Source of the DNA: CBDCKN01 sp965219035 | Lineage (GTDB): Bacteria > Gemmatimonadota > Gemmatimonadetes > Longimicrobiales > Gaopeijiaceae | Length of the DNA: 64,000 nucleotides | NCBI GenBank assembly: GCA_965219035.1 | Contig: CBDCMR010000002.1 | Span: forward strand, 186,001 to 250,000 | Direction of reading: 5' to 3' | Shown: positions 16,105-25,069 of the stretch, one piece after another | Layout of the letters: each line of letters begins with the position of its first letter | Position numbering within the stretch: position 1 is the stretch's first letter | The notes under the pieces: generated by a model | Seen by the model: only the letters and a program-made list of their open reading frames with translations | What the model was told of the DNA's origin: nothing | Databases searched by the model: none | Translations under genes and position numbers: made by a program

Positions 16105-17265
16105 ATGACAAGGACATCGTGGGACGGAGCCCGCTTCGGGACACTCGCCGTCCATGCCGGACAGGAGCCCGAGCCCGAAACCGGAGCCATCATACCTCCG
16201 ATCTTTCAGACCTCGACGTACGTCCAGCCCGATGTCACTGAGCCCAAGAAGGGGTACGACTACGCCCGGGTCAAGAACCCCACCCGAGAGGCCCTCGAAG
16301 GAAACGTGGCCGCTCTGGAGGGGGGGAAGCACGGAATAGCGTTCGCGAGTGGACTCGCGGCCATCGAGGCCGTGGTCAAGCGCCTCTCGGCCGGGGATCA
16401 CATCGTCAGCGAGGAGAACACATACGGGGGAGTGACGCGCATGTTCACCCGCGTCCTCGAGAAGCTGGGTCTGGAGTTCTCCTTCGTTGACACCCGTGAC
16501 CCCGACCGCATCTGCGAGGCCATGCAGCCGAACACCCGGCTCGTGCACGTGGAGACGCCCACCAACCCGCTCATGCGCATCTGCGACATCCAGGCCGCAG
16601 CCGACATCGCCCATGACGGCGGTGCGCTCCTCATGGTGGACAACACGTTCGCATCGCCTTTCAACCAGCGTCCCCTCGAGCTGGGTGCCGACGTCACGGT
16701 TCACTCGTCCACGAAGTACCTGAACGGCCACTCGGACATCATCGGTGGGATCCTGGTCGTGAACGACGACGAGCTCGCGGAGAAGATCCACTTCGTAAGG
16801 AAATCGTCGGGCGCCGTCCCCGGGCCCATGGATGCCTGGCTCTGCCTTAGGGGCACGAAGACGCTCCACGTCCGCATGGCACGGCACAACGAAAACGGGC
16901 TAGCGGTGGCCCGCTACCTCCAGGAACACCCCGCGGTGAGCCGTGTCGTCTATCCGGGTTTGGACTCCCATCCACAGCACGATCTCGCGAGCCGGCAGAT
17001 GTCGGGCTTCACGGGGATGGTGGCCCTGGACCTGGGCGATCCCGATCAGGCCCGGGCCGTAGCCACTCGAACTCGAGTGTTCCAGCTCGCCGAAAGCCTC
17101 GGGGGCGTGGAGTCCCTCGTGAGCATTCCGGCGCTGCAGACTCACGCCTCGGTGCCGAGGGATCTCCGGGAAGCCATGGGAGTCACGGAAGGGCTGGTAC
17201 GGCTCTCCGTGGGCATCGAGGATCTGGAGGATCTGCTGGAAGATCTGGATCAGGCGCTGGCCTGA
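16105..17265 (+). CDS. Cystathionine gamma-synthase/gamma-lyase family PLP enzyme
   Basis: 386 residues, the Cys/Met metabolism PLP family. Motifs: YDYARVKNPTREALE, VETPTNPLMRICDI, MVDNTFASPFNQRPLELGAD and the PLP lysine in HSSTKYLNGHSDIIGG (about residue 203). The end, SVGIEDLEDLLEDLDQAL, is typical. Members either make cystathionine from an O-acyl homoserine (MetB) or cleave it to cysteine (MetC/CTH). The sequence alone does not separate these. The start has a gaggag ribosome site seven bases upstream. It is followed 84 bases later by the M48 protease gene. Confidence 0.93.
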   Translation: MTRTSWDGARFGTLAVHAGQEPEPETGAIIPPIFQTSTYVQPDVTEPKKGYDYARVKNPTREALEGNVAALEGGKHGIAFASGLAAIEAVVKRLSAGDHIVSEENTYGGVTRMFTRVLEKLGLEFSFVDTRDPDRICEAMQPNTRLVHVETPTNPLMRICDIQAAADIAHDGGALLMVDNTFASPFNQRPLELGADVTVHSSTKYLNGHSDIIGGILVVNDDELAEKIHFVRKSSGAVPGPMDAWLCLRGTKTLHVRMARHNENGLAVARYLQEHPAVSRVVYPGLDSHPQHDLASRQMSGFTGMVALDLGDPDQARAVATRTRVFQLAESLGGVESLVSIPALQTHASVPRDLREAMGVTEGLVRLSVGIEDLEDLLEDLDQALA

Positions 17266-17349
17266 AACTTCTCCCGGGGGAGCCGCGTACAGCCGATAAG
17301 AGTGCGGCGGCCCCGGCCGTAGCCGCCAGGAACAAGGAGATAGACAGCC

Positions 17350-18369
17350 ATGGCTGATGAGAACGACCAAGACAACGGGAACGGCGAGAACGGCAGCGAC
17401 GAGCAGGACGCACGTACGCGGCGCATCCTGACCGACATCGCGCCCCGAGCCTGGGAGCACCCGGCGGACCGGGCGGCCTTGGCGGCCCTCCGGAAGATCC
17501 CCGTCTTCGACGACATTCTCCGGAAGCTGTTCGGGTTCTTCGGGGAGAAGCCTATTCGCCTGGCGTTCCTGGCGAACTCGGTACGGATCTCCGACCGGCA
17601 GTTCCCGAGGGTCAAGCTCCTGTACGAGGACGTTCTCCAGACCCTGGACGCCCCCGATGACTATCCCCTCTTCGTCTCCCAAACGCCCATCGTGAACGCC
17701 GGCGCGTATGGGATGGACGAGCCTTTCATCATCCTGAACTCCGGGACCGTCAAGCTCCTGGACGACGAGCAGCTCTCGTACGTCATGGGCCACGAGCTGG
17801 GCCACATCATGAGCGACCACGTCCTCTACCGGACGATGACGGTGCTCCTGATCCAGCTCGCCGGGATGGGCTTCCCCATCGTCGGTCTGGCCGCACGGAC
17901 CATCCTAGTGGCGCTCCTGGAGTGGTCGCGGAAGAGTGAGCTCTCCAGTGACCGAGCCGGTCTCCTGACCGTACAGAATCCCCAAGGGGTGATGAACACC
18001 ATGCTCAAGATGGCGGGCGGCGGTGATGACGATGAGATGAATCTCGACGAGTTCATCATCCAGGCCGAGGGGTACCGGGAGTCGGGCGACGTGGCCGACC
18101 AGGTGTTCAAGGTGCTGAACGTGATGGGCCAGAGCCATCCCTTCTACGTGCTGCGCGTCGCCGAGATTCGCTCGTGGATTGAAGAGGGTGAGTACGATCG
18201 CATTCTCCGGGGCGAGTACCAGCATCGCGGTGAGCCGGACCCGGCCTACAACGAGGATCTCCGGGATGCCGCCCAGGCGTATGCCCAGGGCGCCAAGGAT
18301 CTCTTCGGTCAGGTGGCGGGGGCCGCCAAACGCATGGCCGACGACATCATTGGAGCGGCCAAGCGGTAA
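17350..18369 (+). CDS. M48-family metalloprotease
   Basis: 339 residues. The zinc site is VMGHELGHIMSDH (HExxH, about residues 139-151), followed by a short hydrophobic stretch (LIQLAGMGFPIVGLAARTILVALL) and then SELSSDRAGLL, whose E/D residues match the third zinc ligand region of M48 peptidases. The N-terminus is acidic and not a signal peptide. HtpX-like members act in membrane protein quality control; this one has only one clear hydrophobic region, so a loosely membrane-bound cytoplasmic protease is likely. An acaaggag ribosome site precedes the start, and a strong terminator follows. Confidence 0.88.
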   Translation: MADENDQDNGNGENGSDEQDARTRRILTDIAPRAWEHPADRAALAALRKIPVFDDILRKLFGFFGEKPIRLAFLANSVRISDRQFPRVKLLYEDVLQTLDAPDDYPLFVSQTPIVNAGAYGMDEPFIILNSGTVKLLDDEQLSYVMGHELGHIMSDHVLYRTMTVLLIQLAGMGFPIVGLAARTILVALLEWSRKSELSSDRAGLLTVQNPQGVMNTMLKMAGGGDDDEMNLDEFIIQAEGYRESGDVADQVFKVLNVMGQSHPFYVLRVAEIRSWIEEGEYDRILRGEYQHRGEPDPAYNEDLRDAAQAYAQGAKDLFGQVAGAAKRMADDIIGAAKR

Positions 18370-18407
18370 CGGATCACCACAGGCGAAGATCCCCCGGGGA
18401 CCTTCCG

Positions 18408-18447
18408 GAACGGGCGATCGGAGCACCGGTTGCCCGTTCTCTTTTTC
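18408..18447 (+). terminator. Rho-independent terminator after the M48 protease gene
   Basis: Stem gaacgggc (18408-18415) pairs with gcccgttc (18432-18439), with a small inner cgg/ccg pairing in the loop, followed by tctttttc. It ends 38 bases after the stop codon and lies before repeat copy C. Confidence 0.85.
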
Positions 18448-18456
18448 GCAGTAGAC

Positions 18457-18753
18457 TAGAGGCCCGTTGAGGAAGTGGGGTGCGGCCGCGCGAAGGGGTC
18501 TTGCGGAGATCAGAGAAGGAACGATGACGAGGCGTAGCAGGGCTACGGCGAGGAAGAGAGACGCGCTATGGGCCCGCAACCCCCCTTCGCCCTTCGGGTT
18601 AGGGCGGCACGGGGCCATCTCCGTTGTTGGCGCCCCTCGACGTAGCTATTGCTATGCCTTCGGGGCACCGCCTAGGGTCTGGCCGGTAACAAGCGCGCTA
18701 GCGCTTGTCAGCGCTCCTAACGCGGCTCGCCCCACTTCCTCAACGGGCCTCTA
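18457..18753. repeat. TA-bordered palindromic intergenic repeat, copy C (297 bp, divergent)
   Basis: Both ends read TA, gaggcccgttgaggaagt, then gggg, an almost perfect inverted repeat of over 25 bases. The core (GAGGAA) differs from all other copies but is the same at both ends. The interior contains several small hairpins, for example cgtagc-agg-gctacg. It ends seven bases before the purD start codon, so purD has no usual ribosome site of its own outside the element. Confidence 0.8.
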
Positions 18754-18760
18754 GCCTCCC

Positions 18761-20053
18761 ATGCGCATCCTCATCGTTGGAAACGGGGGTCGGGAGCACA
18801 CCCTGGCCTGGAAGCTCCACCGGGACGCACCCGGCGCGACCCTCTTCGTCACACAGCCAAACGGGGGCATGGCCGGTTCGGTCGAGACCCTGGAGATCAC
18901 TGCCGGAGACGTGGAGGCCCTGGCGGGCTGGGCGCAGGCTCAGCGGATCGACCTCACTGTCATCGGACCGGAGGCACCGTTGGCCGCCGGTCTCGCGGAT
19001 CGCCTCGATCGCAATGGTGTGCCCGTGTTCGGGCCGACCAAAGCCGCCGCGCGCATCGAGTCGAGCAAGGCATACGCCAAGGAGCTCATGGAGCGGGCCG
19101 GCGTCCCCACGGCGGGCTTCGCTGCGTTCAGTGACCCGGGAGAGGCCGCGGACTACGTGAGGGAAGGCGGCGCCCCGGTGGTCGTGAAGGCCTCCGGCTT
19201 GGCCGCGGGCAAGGGTGCCGTCGTCTGCGAGACCGTCGACGACGCCCTCGAGACCCTCGAGCGCATGATGACGGACCGGGTCTTCGGCGAGGCGGGCCGG
19301 GAGGTGGTCGTCGAGGAGTTCATGTACGGGGAGGAGCTCTCGGTTTTCGCCCTGGCCGACGGTCGGGACGCCCTGCTGATGTTTCCGTCCCAAGACCACA
19401 AACGGGTCGGCGAGGGGGATACGGGACCCAACACGGGGGGCATGGGTGCGTACGCCCCGGTGTCCTTGTCGACCCCCGAGCTCCTGTCCGACGTCCTAGA
19501 CCGCATCATCCGGCCGACCCTGGCAGCCCTGGCGGAAGACGACTCCGAGTTCCGGGGACTGCTCTACGCCGGCCTCATGCTCACCGAAGGGGGCCCCCGC
19601 GTCGTGGAGTTCAACTGCCGCTTCGGAGACCCCGAGACCCAGGTGGTGCTGCCGCTCCTTGAGTCTTCGCTCCTGGATCCCATGTTGGAGGTGGCCCGGG
19701 GAGGACGGCTGGGTGGTGCCGCCTTGGAGTGGAGCGGTGGGGCGGCCCTCACCACGGTCGTGGCCTCGGAGGGATATCCCGGCGACTACGGGAAGGGCCG
19801 ATCCATCGAGATGCCGGATCGACTGAATTCAGATCCCGACGTCCTTCTCTTCCACGCGGGCACCAGGCTGGGCTCGGACGGCCTCGAGACCTCCGGGGGA
19901 CGCGTGATCGCCGCCACCGGCCTAGGCTCGACCCTCAGCCAGGCCGCCGACAAGAGCCGGAAAGCGGCCGCGGCCATCGAGTTCGAGGGGAAGCAGTTCC
20001 GCACGGACATCGGGTGGAGGGAGTTCGCCCGATCCGAGCGAGAACGACCCTAA
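18761..20053 (+). CDS. purD: Phosphoribosylamine-glycine ligase
   Basis: 430 residues, the standard GARS size. It starts MRILIVGNGGREHTLAWKL. The ATP-grasp core shows VVVKASGLAAGKGAVVC, and GPNTGGMGAYAPV and EFNCRFGDPETQVVLPLL are diagnostic PurD motifs. It joins glycine to phosphoribosylamine in the second step of purine synthesis. The start lies seven bases after repeat copy C. The TAA stop is made by the TA border of repeat copy D plus the first base of that element. Confidence 0.97.
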   Translation: MRILIVGNGGREHTLAWKLHRDAPGATLFVTQPNGGMAGSVETLEITAGDVEALAGWAQAQRIDLTVIGPEAPLAAGLADRLDRNGVPVFGPTKAAARIESSKAYAKELMERAGVPTAGFAAFSDPGEAADYVREGGAPVVVKASGLAAGKGAVVCETVDDALETLERMMTDRVFGEAGREVVVEEFMYGEELSVFALADGRDALLMFPSQDHKRVGEGDTGPNTGGMGAYAPVSLSTPELLSDVLDRIIRPTLAALAEDDSEFRGLLYAGLMLTEGGPRVVEFNCRFGDPETQVVLPLLESSLLDPMLEVARGGRLGGAALEWSGGAALTTVVASEGYPGDYGKGRSIEMPDRLNSDPDVLLFHAGTRLGSDGLETSGGRVIAATGLGSTLSQAADKSRKAAAAIEFEGKQFRTDIGWREFARSERERP

Positions 20054-20234
20054 TGTTCCGTTTCCGAAGTTCGCGAGCCACCAAGAGGGTCGGGGCGCCG
20101 TGGGATCAAGGCGGGACGACGCGGCGTAGCGCAAGCGGGCACCGCGCGAAGCGTGGTCGCAAGGAGTCCCAACGCCGAGCCCACGGATGCACCGTGCCCT
20201 CGACTGGCCGAGACACTTCGGTAACGGGACCCTA
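20051..20234. repeat. TA-bordered palindromic intergenic repeat, copy D (184 bp)
   Basis: The plus-strand end reads TA atgttccgtttccgaagt, then tcgcgagccaccaagagg. The minus-strand end from 20234 reads TA gggtcccgttaccgaagt, then gtctcggccag. Both ends carry the CCGAAGT version of the core. It is collinear with copy E and with copy B reversed, over nearly the full length. It lies between purD and mutM and its border forms the purD stop codon. Confidence 0.88.
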
Positions 20235-20254
20235 GGCTCCCGGACGTCCATCCC

Positions 20255-21088
20255 ATGCCGGAGCTCCCAGAGGTCGAGATCATCGTCCGCGGACTCCGGC
20301 CGAACCTGGTGGACCGCTCGATCCGTCGCGTCAGCGTCCTACGGCCCGATGTCCTGCGCCAGCCTCCACGGAGCTTTTCTGCCGGACTGAGAGGAAGGAT
20401 CGTGAAGTCCGTCTCGCGCCGCGGAAAGAACATCGTGGCCGGGCTCACGGGAGACGCCGTTCTCATCGTGAACCTGGGTATGACAGGCCGCCTTCTCCTG
20501 GCCGGTCCCACCGCCCAGGCGACCCATCCGGCGGTTCGCTTCACACTGGACGAGGGACCGGCCCTCGTCTTCGACGACGTGCGCCGCTTCGGAGCCTTGG
20601 AGGTGCTTACGGCCGTCGACTGGGGCCGCCGATCTGGCGACCTTGGGCCCGAGCCCCTTTCGGCCACCTATACTGCAGCGCGGCTCCACGCCGACATCTC
20701 CCGATCGTCGTCACCAGTCCGATCGTGGCTGTTGGACCAGCGTCGAGTAGCGGGGGTAGGGAATATCTACGCCAACGAGGCTCTACACCTGGCCGGTATT
20801 CATCCAGGGCGTCCCGCCAGGTCCGTGAGCGAGACCGAGGCCCGAGCCCTCCATCGCGCCATGCGGAGGGTCCTACGCCAAGCGATTCGGAATCGCGGTA
20901 CCACGCTACGGGACTATAGGGACGCCTCGGGCGCGCCCGGCGAAAACGCCGTAGCGTTGCGGGTCTACGCCCGGGCCGGTGAGCCGTGCCTTCGCTGCTC
21001 TACAGGGATTTGTCGATTGGTCTTCGGGAATCGCTCAGCCTTTTTCTGCCCGAGCTGTCAGCCGGAGACGGCGGGGCGCCGCGCGTGA
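20255..21088 (+). CDS. mutM: Formamidopyrimidine-DNA glycosylase (Fpg/MutM)
   Basis: 277 residues starting MPELPEVE, with Pro-2 and Glu-3 as the catalytic pair after Met removal. Lys in GMTGRLLL and the helix-two-turn-helix NIYANEALHLAGIHP are present. The C-terminal zinc finger is CLRC...CPSC (about residues 245-270). The enzyme removes 8-oxoguanine and nicks the strand by beta/delta elimination. The start is 20 bases after repeat copy D. Its stop overlaps the GTG start of the next gene. Confidence 0.96.
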   Translation: MPELPEVEIIVRGLRPNLVDRSIRRVSVLRPDVLRQPPRSFSAGLRGRIVKSVSRRGKNIVAGLTGDAVLIVNLGMTGRLLLAGPTAQATHPAVRFTLDEGPALVFDDVRRFGALEVLTAVDWGRRSGDLGPEPLSATYTAARLHADISRSSSPVRSWLLDQRRVAGVGNIYANEALHLAGIHPGRPARSVSETEARALHRAMRRVLRQAIRNRGTTLRDYRDASGAPGENAVALRVYARAGEPCLRCSTGICRLVFGNRSAFFCPSCQPETAGRRA

Positions 21089-22671
21089 GACGGTCCTGGT
21101 GGCGTAGCCCACCGTCGAGGTGGAGCTCGGCCCTGGGCGGCGCTCTCCACGGCAAGCCCGTGTCCCTCTGGTGGGTCCCAACGTTCGTCTCCATGGTGGC
21201 GGGAGGCGTCACCTGGGGCGCAGACGAGGCCCATGCTCAGATGGCGACCGGGGGCAACCTCCCCGTCGTCGAGCACGAGCTCGCCAACGGCATGCGCTTC
21301 CTGGTGCTGCCCCGCCGGGGGGCTCCCACCACCTCCTTCGTCGTGCAGTACCGCGTAGGAGGCGTGAACGAGGTCCCCGGCACGACCGGCATCGTCCATC
21401 TCCTGGAGCATCTCCTCTTCAAGGGCACCAGCACGCTGGGTACCCACGACGTGGAGGCGGAGCGCGCTCTTTTCACCCGCATGGACGCCATACAGGATTC
21501 CATTCACGCGGCGGAGGCCGAAGGAGCCGCTCCTGCGGCGATCACACCCCTGCGCCAGCGGATCGACAGGCTCGAGTACGAGGCCGGAGTCTACGTGCTG
21601 CCGAACGAGTTCGACCGGGTTCTCTCGAGGAACGGCGCCCGAGGACTAAACGCCAGCACCGACGCCGAGTCCACGACCTACTTCGTGGAGCTGCCGTCGA
21701 ACCGGGTGGAGCTCTGGTTCCTGCTGGATTCGGACCGAATGAGGGATCCGATCTTCCGCGAGTTCTACACGGAGCGCAACGTGGTGGCCGAAGAGCGTCG
21801 GCTCCGCGTCGAGACCCAGCCCGGCGGCCTCCTTTACGAGATTCACATGGCCGAGTCCTTCACGGTGCATCCCTACGGTCAGCCAGTGGTCGGCTTCATG
21901 TCGGACATCCAGCGACTCGATCGAAGACGCGTGCGGGAGTATTACAAGCGTTACTATGGGCCGAACAACGCAGTCGTGGCCATCGTGGGGGACGTGGACC
22001 CGCTCCAGATGGTCGAGTGGGCCGAGCTATATTTCGGAGACCTCCAGGCGGGGGATCCGCCTCCTCCGGTCCTCGTCCACGAGCCGGAACAAGAGGGCGA
22101 GCGAAGAGTGGAAGTCGTCTTCGATGCGGAGCCCCAGGTGCGAATCGGGTGGCACGTGCCGGAGGAGCAACACCCTGGCGTGGCCGCCCTGTCGGTGCTG
22201 TCGGCGTTGCTGACGGGCGGGCGGACCTCTCGCCTACACCAGCGACTCGTCGTTCGCGATCGCCTGGCGACTCTGGTCACCTCGGTCATGGGCCCTGGGG
22301 CTCGCTTTCCCCGGCTGTTCACGGTTCACGCTACCACCCGCTTTCCACACACGACGAGTGAGATCGAAGAGGCCGTCCACGCGGAGCTCGACTCCCTGCG
22401 GCATACGCCCCCCTCGGAATCGGAGCTCCAGCGCATCCGCAACCAGATCGAGGCGGGGCAGGTCAGAGGCCTCACGTCCCACCTCGGCCTGGCGTTCCAG
22501 CTGGCCGGATCCACATCCTCCCATGGGGATTGGCGAACCACGTTCCGCTTCAGGCAACGCCTCGCGGAGGTGCGGCCCGAGGATGTCAGCCGGGCGGTGG
22601 AGACCTATTTCACCCCCGAGAATCGAACCGTGGTATCCCTGGTTCGGGCCGACTCGGTGTCGGGACGATGA
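21085..22671 (+). CDS. M16-family zinc metallopeptidase, exported, catalytic subunit
   Basis: 528 residues from a GTG that overlaps the mutM stop (GTGA). A signal peptide-like N-terminus (SLWWVPTFVSMVAGGVTWG, cleavage near EAHAQ) is followed by the M16 domain. The inverted zinc motif HLLEH is in GIVHLLEHLLFKGTS, about residue 110, with the distal Glu region in TERNVVAEERRLRVE. The C-terminal half is the inactive-type M16 domain (GGRTSRLHQRLV). It is paired with a second M16 protein that lacks the zinc motif. Such pairs form heterodimeric periplasmic peptidases. Confidence 0.93.
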   Translation: MRRSWWRSPPSRWSSALGGALHGKPVSLWWVPTFVSMVAGGVTWGADEAHAQMATGGNLPVVEHELANGMRFLVLPRRGAPTTSFVVQYRVGGVNEVPGTTGIVHLLEHLLFKGTSTLGTHDVEAERALFTRMDAIQDSIHAAEAEGAAPAAITPLRQRIDRLEYEAGVYVLPNEFDRVLSRNGARGLNASTDAESTTYFVELPSNRVELWFLLDSDRMRDPIFREFYTERNVVAEERRLRVETQPGGLLYEIHMAESFTVHPYGQPVVGFMSDIQRLDRRRVREYYKRYYGPNNAVVAIVGDVDPLQMVEWAELYFGDLQAGDPPPPVLVHEPEQEGERRVEVVFDAEPQVRIGWHVPEEQHPGVAALSVLSALLTGGRTSRLHQRLVVRDRLATLVTSVMGPGARFPRLFTVHATTRFPHTTSEIEEAVHAELDSLRHTPPSESELQRIRNQIEAGQVRGLTSHLGLAFQLAGSTSSHGDWRTTFRFRQRLAEVRPEDVSRAVETYFTPENRTVVSLVRADSVSGR

Positions 22672-24254
22672 CATCGCGCGGATCCCGGATCCTCTACGGT
22701 GTCGCGGCCACATGGGCGGTCCTCATGGTGGTCACGCCTCCCCATGAGCTGCAGGCCCAGGAGCCCGAGCGGCCGAACATGGAGGAGCTGGAGTTCACCG
22801 AGCTGGAGTTCGTGGCGCCGGAGGCTCTGCGGTACACTCTGGAGCCCGGAGTCGACGTATTCTTCCTAGAGGACCACGCCCTACCCCTCGTGTCCGTCTA
22901 CGCCCGCTTCAGGGGCGGTCCGCGGCACTTCTCTCGGGACGAGCTCGGGGCCACCACTGCGGTACCCATCCTTCTCAGGTCGGGAGGCACTACCGACCTG
23001 CCGCCGGACTCCGTGGATAAGCTTCTGGAGTTCTACGCCGCAGAGACGGCCTTTGGGGGCGGCGGCGGAACGTCGTTCAGCAGTGTCAACATGCTCACGC
23101 GGCACCTCGACGACGTGCTCGCCATCTGGGGAGACCTTCTGAAGAAACCGGCCTTCGACCCCGCACCCGTGGAGGTATGGCGCGGCCAGGCGCTCGAAGA
23201 CGTCAGACGCAAACAGGACACGCCCGGCCGCCTGGCCATCTCGAAGTTCAATCGCCTGCTCTTCGGAGACCACCCTGTGGGGTGGGAGTTGGGACCGGAG
23301 GACCTGGAGCCGGAAGACCTCACGGCGGAGGCGCTGAAGTCCGTCCACCGGAGGATCTACTGCCTCGACAACCTCACGCTGGGAGTCACCGGAGACGTTG
23401 CGTGGGAGGAGATGCGGCCGAAGCTGGAGGCGAGGCTCGCCGGCTGGTCGTCCTGCAGCGCTCCGCTGAGCGAGCCCTCTCCATCGAACACCGTTGTCGA
23501 GCCCGGCGTATACCTCGTACCCAGGGAGCTCGAGCAGAGTACGGTCGTAATCGGACGGCCCAGCGGCGTCCGGCTCGCCGACGACTCGGAGTATTTCTCG
23601 TCGAGAATCGGAAACTCCATACTGGGCGCGTCGGGTCTCTCGAGCCGTCTCGTGACGCGAGTCCGCACCAGGGAAGGTCTCGCATACTCGGCCGCCTCGG
23701 TCTGGACCGCCCCGATGAGCTCGGTGGGGATCATCGGCGCCATCACACAGACGAAGAGCGAATCGACCGTGGCAACTATCCGCCTGATCCTCGACGTCCT
23801 CCGGGAGATGTCCACGGATCCCCCGGACGACATGGAGGTAAAGGACGCCATCGACCGCATCGTGAACGGGTTCGTCTTCAACTTCCAGAGCTCGGGGCAA
23901 ATCGTCTCCCGGCAGATGCTGTATGTCACTCAAGGCCTCCCCTTGGATTGGCTCGCGCGGTACTTGGGCGGGATCCAGGGTGTGACGGCCGAGGGAGTCG
24001 AGACCGTGTTCCGGAAGCACCTCCCACCCGACGAAATGGATGAGATGGTGATCCTGGTGGTCGGCGATCCCGCCGGGTTCGACGCCGGGCTGGACGAGCT
24101 CGGGACCATCCGGATCGGCGATCTCGAGGAGGGCGTCTCGGGTGTCGGCGATGTCTCGAGAGAGGGATCAGAGACGGACGCCGACGTGGATGGCGGCGAT
24201 CCCGCCGGTCAGGAACCTCCACTCCACATCCCCGAACCCGGACTCGCGGAGTAG
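22668..24254 (+). CDS. M16-family protein without zinc motif, exported partner subunit
   Basis: 528 residues, ATG overlapping the previous stop by four bases. A signal peptide (YGVAATWAVLMVVTPPHELQA) leads into an M16 fold. Where the catalytic subunit has HLLEH this one has GATTAVPILLRSGGT, so no zinc site. GASGLSSRLVTRVRTREGL is the conserved R/Y-region loop of M16 B-type subunits. It likely forms a heterodimer with the upstream protein. The last 87 bases overlap the 3' end of the opposite-strand methyltransferase gene; its acidic C-terminal tail lies in that overlap. Confidence 0.9.
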   Translation: MTSRGSRILYGVAATWAVLMVVTPPHELQAQEPERPNMEELEFTELEFVAPEALRYTLEPGVDVFFLEDHALPLVSVYARFRGGPRHFSRDELGATTAVPILLRSGGTTDLPPDSVDKLLEFYAAETAFGGGGGTSFSSVNMLTRHLDDVLAIWGDLLKKPAFDPAPVEVWRGQALEDVRRKQDTPGRLAISKFNRLLFGDHPVGWELGPEDLEPEDLTAEALKSVHRRIYCLDNLTLGVTGDVAWEEMRPKLEARLAGWSSCSAPLSEPSPSNTVVEPGVYLVPRELEQSTVVIGRPSGVRLADDSEYFSSRIGNSILGASGLSSRLVTRVRTREGLAYSAASVWTAPMSSVGIIGAITQTKSESTVATIRLILDVLREMSTDPPDDMEVKDAIDRIVNGFVFNFQSSGQIVSRQMLYVTQGLPLDWLARYLGGIQGVTAEGVETVFRKHLPPDEMDEMVILVVGDPAGFDAGLDELGTIRIGDLEEGVSGVGDVSREGSETDADVDGGDPAGQEPPLHIPEPGLAE

Positions 24255-24896
24255 GGCCGCGAGCTCATCGGGCCCAGGAAACTCCTTCACGGACTCGGGG
24301 AGATACGTGTAGGCCCATGGGTGACCCGAGACCACACGCCCCACCACCGGTAGAATCCTGTAAAAGTAGAAGTGGTACAGGCCACGCAGGAGCGGGTTCG
24401 GTGGGTCGGTGAACTCCAAGATCACGAGGCGGGCGCCCGGGCGCAGGACCCGGGCCAGATCACCGAACCCGACCCGCAGGTCCGAGAGGTTTCGGACACC
24501 GAAGCCGACGGTCCCACCGTCGAAGGAGGCATCCGGAAAGGGTAGTCGGAGCGAGTCACCGCACACAGGCTGCACCGAGTCACCGAGCTTGCCACGACCC
24601 TCTACAAGCATGGGGAACGCGAAGTCGGTCGCGACGACGGCCCCACGGAAGTCCGGCTGACGGGCCAGCTCGAGGCTCAGATCGAAAGTCCCGGCGCAGG
24701 CATCCAGGAACCGTCCGTCCGAGTGATCCTTCCAACCGAGGAGTTCTACGGCCTGCCGCCTCCAACGTCGATCGATGTTGAGGCTGAGGACATGGTTCAG
24801 GAGATCGTAGCGCGGTGCGATCTCGGAGAAGAGAGTCCGCACCTGGTCTGCTCTGCCCGCGCCGCGAGATGGCCTGGCTTCGGGGATTGTCGCCAT
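24168..24896 (-). CDS. menG: Demethylmenaquinone/ubiquinone methyltransferase (MenG/UbiE family)
   Basis: 242 residues. The UbiE signatures are VRTLFSEIAPRYDLLNHVLS near the N-terminus, the SAM-binding FLDACAGTFDLSLELA (usual Gly-rich loop, here CAGT) and TVGFGVRNLSDLRVG, FRVLRPG-like RVLRPGARLVILEFT. The enzyme methylates the quinone ring in the last step of menaquinone (or ubiquinone) synthesis. It is divergent from the sigma factor gene and converges on the M16 partner gene, sharing 87 bases. Confidence 0.93.
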   Translation of the reverse strand: MATIPEARPSRGAGRADQVRTLFSEIAPRYDLLNHVLSLNIDRRWRRQAVELLGWKDHSDGRFLDACAGTFDLSLELARQPDFRGAVVATDFAFPMLVEGRGKLGDSVQPVCGDSLRLPFPDASFDGGTVGFGVRNLSDLRVGFGDLARVLRPGARLVILEFTDPPNPLLRGLYHFYFYRILPVVGRVVSGHPWAYTYLPESVKEFPGPDELAALLRESGFGDVEWRFLTGGIAAIHVGVRL

Positions 24897-24977
24897 TTAA
24901 TCGGCGTTTTTGTTAGTTTTTTTGACCCAACGGAACAGAATAGGCGGGTCGGTACGAGTCGTCAGCCGCGTACCCGG

Positions 24978-25005
24978 GAAACATCCGAAGTTTCCCAACC
25001 GTAAC
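24978..25005 (+). promoter_or_regulatory. Candidate ECF promoter of the sigma factor gene
   Basis: GAAAC (24978-24982), 17 bases, then CGTAAC (25000-25005), 65 bases upstream of the TTG start. The same GAAAC-N17-CGTA layout occurs before the anti-sigma gene. The -35 lies in a palindrome gggaaac-N7-gtttccc (24976-24996). Confidence 0.45.
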
Positions 25006-25069
25006 ACCGCTGCGAACTCACGGGGCGCTGTCGACTCACCGGACCCACTGCTTTGCGGAGCCTCATTAC

